Of a DNA stretch of 64,000 bases, positions 59,443-64,000 are shown one piece after another. How positions within the stretch are numbered: the stretch's first letter is position 1; each line of letters starts with the position of its first letter. The position numbers and the translations under genes were made by a program. This DNA comes from Clostridia bacterium (GTDB lineage Bacteria; Bacillota; Clostridia; Christensenellales; Aristaeellaceae): NCBI GenBank assembly GCA_017521565.1, contig JAFXCE010000005.1, positions 20,839 to 84,838 on the forward strand, written 5' to 3'. A model generated the notes under the pieces. That model did not search any database and was not told the origin of the DNA. It saw only the letters and a list, made by a program, of their open reading frames with translations.

Positions 59443-59472
59443 TTGACAGAAGAAGGCCGGTCGTTTTACAAT
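59443..59472 (+). promoter_or_regulatory. Promoter of the giant surface protein gene
   Basis: TTGACA (59443-59448), 18 bp, TACAAT (59467-59472); leader of about 90 nt with AAAGGAGGA before the ATG. Confidence 0.75.
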
Positions 59473-59566
59473 GATGCCATGCATAGGGATTACAGGGCGA
59501 AGGGGCAAAACCGGATGGAAGGGGCCTCGTCGCTCTTGGTTTACCTGAAAAAGGAGGATAAACGAT

Positions 59567-62500
59567 ATGAAGAAGATCACCCGCCGGCTGATGGCAGTGA
59601 TGCTCTGCGCGCTGCTCGCGTTTGCTTCCGGATGCGCTGAGGCGCAGGAGAGCGCAAATGCGCAGATGATCGTCGTGCTTGCGGACGGCACAGAGCAGAT
59701 GCTGCCCATGGAGCAGACGATAACCTCGCTGGGAGAGACGGTCTATTGGCTGGATCTGAGCATGATGAGCGAGGAAGAGATCGCTGCGCTGGCGTATGGT
59801 CAGATGGTGCTGATCGACGAAGCGGGCGACGTGCTCATACAGCTCTTCCTTGAGGAGAATGAGGCGGCTGCCGCAGGCGAAGCCCTGCTCACGCTTGAGG
59901 ATCCGCAGGATCCGGTGTATAGCTATACGCTGATGCTTGCGCCCATGCCGATGCCGCAGACGCCGGAAGAGACGGAAGCCGTGCTGGCGGAGTACGGTTA
60001 TTTTGACGTGGACTTCAGCAGCGAGATTGCGCAGGAGTACACCGAGGAATATGTTGAGGAGTATACGGAAGAGTATACGGAAGAGTACACGGAAGAATAC
60101 GCCGAGGAATACACGGAAGAATACGCCGAGGAATACACGGAAGAATACACCGAGGAGTATACGGAAGAGTATATTGAAGAGCCGGAGCAGATCGTTATGC
60201 CTGCCTATGTCGTTCCGGTGGATGACAGCATGGGCCTGTACAGCGAGATGTGGATTTCTGAGGAAACAGCAATCGCTGAGATTGGCATGGGCGAAGTGCT
60301 CATGCCTGAGAGCTATGCGATGGACGAAGAAGGCAATCTGTGGTGGTGGGTTCAGGACTACCGTACGGGTCTGACTGGCTATATTCTGGCGGAGGCTGCG
60401 GCTGAACTGGATGCGGCGATGGCCGGCGAGGCGATTGGTCGGATCGACGCAGAGATTCAGAAAGAACTTGCTGAGGAAGAGGCACGCCTTGAAGCGGAAC
60501 GCCTTGCTGAGGAGCAGGCGCGCCTTGAGGCGGAGCGCCTTGCCGAGGAGCAGGCGCGCCTTGAAGCGGAACGCCTTGCTGAAGAGCAGGCGCGCCTTGA
60601 GGCGGAGCGCCTTGCCGAGGAGCAGGCGCGCCTTGAAGCGGAGCGGCTTGCTGAGGAAGAGGCGCGCCTTGAAGCGGAGCGCCTTGCCGAGGAGCAGGCG
60701 CGCCTTGAGGCGGAGCGCCTTGCCGAGGAGCAGGCGCGCCTTGAAGCGGAGCGGCTTGCCGAGGAGCAGGCACGCCTTGAAGCGGAGCGCCTTGCCGAGG
60801 AGCAGGCGCGCCTTGAGGCGGAACGCCTTGCCGAGGAGCAGGCGCGCCTTGAGGCGGAGCGCCTTGCTGCTGAGGAGCAGAAGAATAACGAAAATGGCAG
60901 CGAGGGCAATGAGAGCGACGCTGCTGACGGCGAGGTGACTGAACCGGAGACTGAATCGGAAACCGAGGATGAAACCGGAACGGATGAGGAGACCGCCGAA
61001 CCTGCGGTTCGCTATGCGGTGACCAGCAATAGCAACAGCGATGTGAACAACCTGCGCGAACGTGCGGAGTCGAAGGCTTCCGTCGTGGGCGAATACAGGA
61101 ACGGCGAGCTGCTGATCATCGGCGAGCCGGAGCAGGATGGCAAGTGGTATCCGGTGACGGTCGTGCGCGACGGCGCGCAGGGCTACATGCGTGATTACCT
61201 GCTGACCGAGATTTCCGAGGCGGATGCGCAGGTGCGCATGGCGGAAATCCTCGCCGGCAAGGCGGAAAGCGGCGAACTCGCCGAACCGGAGCAGCCGGAA
61301 GAACCGGAGCAGCCGGAAGAGCCGGAGCAGCCGGAAGAGCCGGAGCAGCCGGAAGAGCCGGAGCAGCCGGAAGAGCCGGAGCAGCCGGAAGAGCCGGAGC
61401 AACCGGAGCAGCCGGAAGAGCCGGAGCAGAGCGAAGCCGATACGCAGGACGGCGGGCTGATCACATCCTTCCCGGCATATGGCATGACCCTGCCGCAGAG
61501 CAACAATGCGATGATCGTCCTGCGTCCTGAGCTGGCGGATGAACTGCCGAACGGCGCGATCCCGATGATCCGCGAGCCGTCTCCGCTGGAGCTCAGCGAG
61601 CTGGTCTATGACGAGGACGGCGACGCCTGGTATATGGCGCGCAACATGTCCACCGACGAGACGGGATATATCGAAGCATTCAAGGTTGAGCAGGTCTCCA
61701 AGGAGACGGCGGAAGCCAACATCAAGGAGGTCGTCAGCGTCATCAAGCCCATTGAGGGCGAGGGCGTGGAGAACGTGACAGAAAACGAAGGCGAAGATAA
61801 CGACGGAGAATCCGAAACGGAAGAAGAGCCAGAAGAAGAGCCTGAAGCGGAGCCGGATATGCCGCAGGAACTGACTGAGGGTGATATCTACCATTATGGC
61901 CGCACAAATGACGCGCAGGTTGCGCTGCGCAAGGCGGCGAAGCAGGGCGCTGACCTGCGTTTCCGCATGGAAAAGGGCACGATCCTGTGGGTCATGACGC
62001 TTGAAGGCGATTGGTGCCATGTCCGCACCGACCGCGGAGAAGGCTATGTGAAGGCGGATTTTGTCGAGCTGATGGGCGTGCGCGAGGAACAGGAATACCG
62101 CGCAACGCTGGCGGATCCGGAGGTTGCGCCGGAGCGCGAGGAGACGGAAACCGTTCAGCCGGAAGAGACCGATCTTGTTGAGCTGATTACGCCGGCGCCG
62201 ACCACCGAGCCGACGGCAGAGCCGACTGCGGAACCGACGGCTAAGCCGACGGCCGAGCCGACCGCCGAGCCGACGGCCGAGCCGACGGCTGAACCGACGG
62301 CTGAACCGACGGCCGAACCGACCGCCGAGCCGACGGCCGAACCGACCGCCGAGCCGACGGCTGAGCCGACGGCCGAGCCGACGGCTGAGCCGACCCCGAA
62401 GCCGACCGAAACGCCCGAACCGCAGCGCCTTGAGATCTATGCGCGCGTAATCAACGATGCGACTCCGCTGCGCGGCAACCCGGACGCCAACGCCTATCTG

Positions 62501-64000
62501 CAGACGATTCTCGCAGAGGAGGACGTTGTCTATATCTTCCAGAGCCAGTACGCTGCAGACGGCATGCTGTGGTATCTGGTTCAGTTCAGCGGCCAGTGGG
62601 GCTATGTCCGCGCGGACCTTGTGCGCCCGATGGGCGAGCAGGAGACGGCGGATTACCTCGCGAAGCTGGAGGCAGAACTGGCTACCCCGACCCCGATGCC
62701 GCAGGTCACGCCGGAACCGGTCGGACCGAATTCCACCAGCGCGTACGCCAAGCTGATCAAGGATGCGGTCAACCTGCGCCGCACGCCGTCTTCCTCCGGC
62801 ACGTCTTTGGGCCGCATCAGCGTCAATACGCTGCTGCTGGTCATGGGCGAGGAGTACGACGGCACCTATACCTGGTATCAGGTCAACCATGGCGGCAAGG
62901 ATGGCTATATCCGCAGCGATATGGCGAAGATGCTGACCATCTCCGAACTGCAGGATTACCTGGCCGAGCAGGCGCAGCAGCCGACCGCCAAGCCGGGCGT
63001 GTCTGTGACGCCGAACAAGAATAACAATACCAGCATCACGATCAACGGCTCCGAGCTGGCGGATATGATTCCCGTGGACGGCAGCTGGACGAATAACGTG
63101 ATTTCCGGCATGCCGAGCTATGCGACGGCCACCCCGGACCCGAACGTTACCCCGACCCCGGTGCCGCCGGCGACCGGCGCTGCGCTCATTGGCAGCAAGG
63201 GCACGCTGACGGTGATCAATGTGCCGGCGACGACGGAAAACGGCGCGTTCTCTGTGTATGGCAAAACGATTCCCTATGGCACGGTGACCGCGAGCGTCGA
63301 GATGCCGGCGCAGCAGACGGCAAAGGCGCACAGCCTGATTGCCGGTGCGATTGCTGAAACGGCGCAGGCTGTCAAGCGCACCGTCGGCCAGACGGTTGCG
63401 GATGCGAAGGGACAGTTCGTGATGGACGTCAAGCTGCCGCAGCCGGGCGAGTATATCGTCGAATTCGCTGCGACGGACGGTTCGTATGCCCGCTATGGCG
63501 TGACCTATGATACCGGCGCAACGCCGGAACCGACCGCCGCGCCCCTGCCCACGGCGCAGCCTGTGCAGGAGGATGGAGGTATGGGCGTCCTGCCGTTTGT
63601 GATCGGCGGTCTGCTGATCGCCGTGGCTGCGGGTGTGTATGGCGTGTACGTCTACCGCCGCAGGACCGAGGAGGAAGAAGAGGACGAAGCGGATGAGGAC
63701 GAGGAAGAGGAGCTGCGCCGTGAGCAGCTCAACATCCAGCGTCAGCGCCGCGCCGAATCCGCCGCAGCTGCACCGAAGGCGTCCGCGCCGGTGAATCCGG
63801 CAGCGCCGCGTATGCCGCAGAATCAGGCGGGTCAGGTTCCGTCCTATGTGAAGCAGAATGCGCGCAGCGCGCAGCCGCAGACGAGCCCGTATGCCCGTCC
63901 GGTCGCGCCGCAGGCCCCGGCTGCCCCGCAGGCTCCGGTCGCGCCGAAGGCTCCGGTCGCGCCGAAGGCGCCGGTGATGCCGCAGGCCCCGGTCGCGCCG
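59567..64000 (+). CDS. Giant repeat-rich surface protein with SH3-like modules (runs off the window)
   Basis: The frame from the ATG at 59567 is open for 1478 codons to the window edge. Order: signal peptide with a lipobox-like A-S-G-C; Y-x-E-E repeats (158-205); a first SH3-like module; an 11-copy charged coiled coil (301-432); a second SH3-like module; a P-E-Q-P-E-E run; a third and fourth SH3-like module; an E-P-T-A run; two more SH3-like modules (typical G-x-W-G-Y-V-R...). Then follow an Ig-like domain, a membrane segment (1341-1363), an acidic stretch and a Pro/Ala-rich inner tail. Six SH3b-like modules suggest cell-wall or glycan binding. Function unknown. Confidence 0.85.
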   Translation, partial: MKKITRRLMAVMLCALLAFASGCAEAQESANAQMIVVLADGTEQMLPMEQTITSLGETVYWLDLSMMSEEEIAALAYGQMVLIDEAGDVLIQLFLEENEAAAAGEALLTLEDPQDPVYSYTLMLAPMPMPQTPEETEAVLAEYGYFDVDFSSEIAQEYTEEYVEEYTEEYTEEYTEEYAEEYTEEYAEEYTEEYTEEYTEEYIEEPEQIVMPAYVVPVDDSMGLYSEMWISEETAIAEIGMGEVLMPESYAMDEEGNLWWWVQDYRTGLTGYILAEAAAELDAAMAGEAIGRIDAEIQKELAEEEARLEAERLAEEQARLEAERLAEEQARLEAERLAEEQARLEAERLAEEQARLEAERLAEEEARLEAERLAEEQARLEAERLAEEQARLEAERLAEEQARLEAERLAEEQARLEAERLAEEQARLEAERLAAEEQKNNENGSEGNESDAADGEVTEPETESETEDETGTDEETAEPAVRYAVTSNSNSDVNNLRERAESKASVVGEYRNGELLIIGEPEQDGKWYPVTVVRDGAQGYMRDYLLTEISEADAQVRMAEILAGKAESGELAEPEQPEEPEQPEEPEQPEEPEQPEEPEQPEEPEQPEEPEQPEQPEEPEQSEADTQDGGLITSFPAYGMTLPQSNNAMIVLRPELADELPNGAIPMIREPSPLELSELVYDEDGDAWYMARNMSTDETGYIEAFKVEQVSKETAEANIKEVVSVIKPIEGEGVENVTENEGEDNDGESETEEEPEEEPEAEPDMPQELTEGDIYHYGRTNDAQVALRKAAKQGADLRFRMEKGTILWVMTLEGDWCHVRTDRGEGYVKADFVELMGVREEQEYRATLADPEVAPEREETETVQPEETDLVELITPAPTTEPTAEPTAEPTAKPTAEPTAEPTAEPTAEPTAEPTAEPTAEPTAEPTAEPTAEPTAEPTAEPTPKPTETPEPQRLEIYARVINDATPLRGNPDANAYLQTILAEEDVVYIFQSQYAADGMLWYLVQFSGQWGYVRADLVRPMGEQETADYLAKLEAELATPTPMPQVTPEPVGPNSTSAYAKLIKDAVNLRRTPSSSGTSLGRISVNTLLLVMGEEYDGTYTWYQVNHGGKDGYIRSDMAKMLTISELQDYLAEQAQQPTAKPGVSVTPNKNNNTSITINGSELADMIPVDGSWTNNVISGMPSYATATPDPNVTPTPVPPATGAALIGSKGTLTVINVPATTENGAFSVYGKTIPYGTVTASVEMPAQQTAKAHSLIAGAIAETAQAVKRTVGQTVADAKGQFVMDVKLPQPGEYIVEFAATDGSYARYGVTYDTGATPEPTAAPLPTAQPVQEDGGMGVLPFVIGGLLIAVAAGVYGVYVYRRRTEEEEEDEADEDEEEELRREQLNIQRQRRAESAAAAPKASAPVNPAAPRMPQNQAGQVPSYVKQNARSAQPQTSPYARPVAPQAPAAPQAPVAPKAPVAPKAPVMPQAPVAP
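60038..60181 (+). repeat. Twelve Y-x-E-E codon repeats
   Basis: 144 bp encode 12 tandem four-residue units (Tyr-Thr/Val/Ala/Ile-Glu-Glu). Units vary in synonymous codons (GAG/GAA, TAC/TAT), so they are not recent copies. Confidence 0.85.
60467..60862 (+). repeat. Eleven-copy 36-bp coiled-coil repeat
   Basis: Eleven exact-length units (12 residues, [12 protein letters not shown]) encode a long charged helix. Some neighbouring units are identical at DNA level, so slippage or recombination can change the copy number. Confidence 0.9.
61284..61431 (+). repeat. 18-bp P-E-Q-P-E-E repeat
   Basis: About 8 nearly identical 18-bp units, interrupted once (E-Q-P-E-Q). Encodes a stiff acidic linker between SH3-like modules. 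Confidence 0.85.
62207..62400 (+). repeat. 12-bp E-P-T-A linker repeat
   Basis: About 16 units of Glu-Pro-Thr-Ala (one Lys-Pro-Thr-Ala, the last Pro-Lys) between SH3-like modules, a typical spacer of cell-wall proteins. Confidence 0.85.

Noticed and set aside
59422..59640. 72-aa plus-strand ORF with a GGGAG before it
   Set aside because: It contains the promoter of the giant surface gene and runs 74 bp into it in another frame; no family.
60467..60862. CRISPR-like regular repeats
   Set aside because: They are in-frame coding repeats without unique spacers.
59324..63331. A 1335-codon minus-strand reading frame
   Set aside because: Antisense shadow of the giant surface protein; its Arg/His/Leu-rich translation has repeats only because the plus-strand gene does.

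Overview
The window looks like chromosomal DNA from a GC-rich gut member of the Clostridia, most like the Christensenellales (inferred from gene content and style, not from a marker tree). It has Gram-positive signals throughout: AGGAGG ribosome sites, consensus TTGACA/TATAAT promoters, AddB instead of RecB/C, a ClC transporter, a GPH sugar symporter repertoire and several anchored or secreted SH3-type proteins. Genes are dense on both strands. I see no tRNA, rRNA, CRISPR array, transposase or prophage.

Layout. 1-4.4 kb: sugar and hexuronate catabolism (GH4, mannonate dehydratase uxuA, a GH20-like protein). 4.5-9.3 kb: ClC antiporter, a large secreted double-esterase protein, a nitroreductase. 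9.4-15.1 kb: mnmE, a phosphoesterase, two perfect parS sites and addB. 15.3-19.2 kb: a small unknown protein, a glycogen synthase fused to an SCP-2 domain, and a GT4 glycosyltransferase. 19.4-24.5 kb: two paired AstE/AspA-family proteins (one without zinc ligands), a MATE exporter and an ABC exporter. 24.6-28.4 kb: three tandem phosphodiester-glycosidase (NAGPA) proteins and a secreted unknown behind a perfect sigma-A promoter, followed by a run of stem-loops. 28.6-31.5 kb: an ArsC-family protein without its cysteine, an EF-P-type SDR reductase, the probable oriC with its DnaA boxes, and dnaA. 31.6-37.7 kb: two GPH symporters around an AraC regulator and a GH2 enzyme, possibly a beta-glucuronidase.

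37.7-46 kb: a repeat-rich non-coding stretch, serA/serC, a ZTP riboswitch with terminator ahead of fhs, a VanX-like dipeptidase, a lactate/malate-type dehydrogenase and asnA. 46.1-50 kb: a complete polyamine ABC operon potABCD. 50.2-54.3 kb: a D-aminoacylase-like amidohydrolase, a membrane-anchored unknown, and a GH13 amylase. 54.4-56.8 kb: a polar amino-acid ABC transporter. 57-59.3 kb: a degenerate GH2-like protein in an operon with a Nudix hydrolase. From 59.6 kb to the window edge a single huge repeat-rich surface protein stays open for 1478 codons.

Together the genes point to an organism that trims host or plant glycans and glycoconjugates (esterases, GH2, GH4, GH20, GH13, NAGPA), feeds hexuronates through UxuA, stores glycogen, and imports polyamines and amino acids. 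The dnaA/oriC/parS/mnmE content places the window near the replication origin, although the usual rpmH-rnpA-yidC-mnmE-mnmG-parAB and dnaA-dnaN arrangement is broken up.
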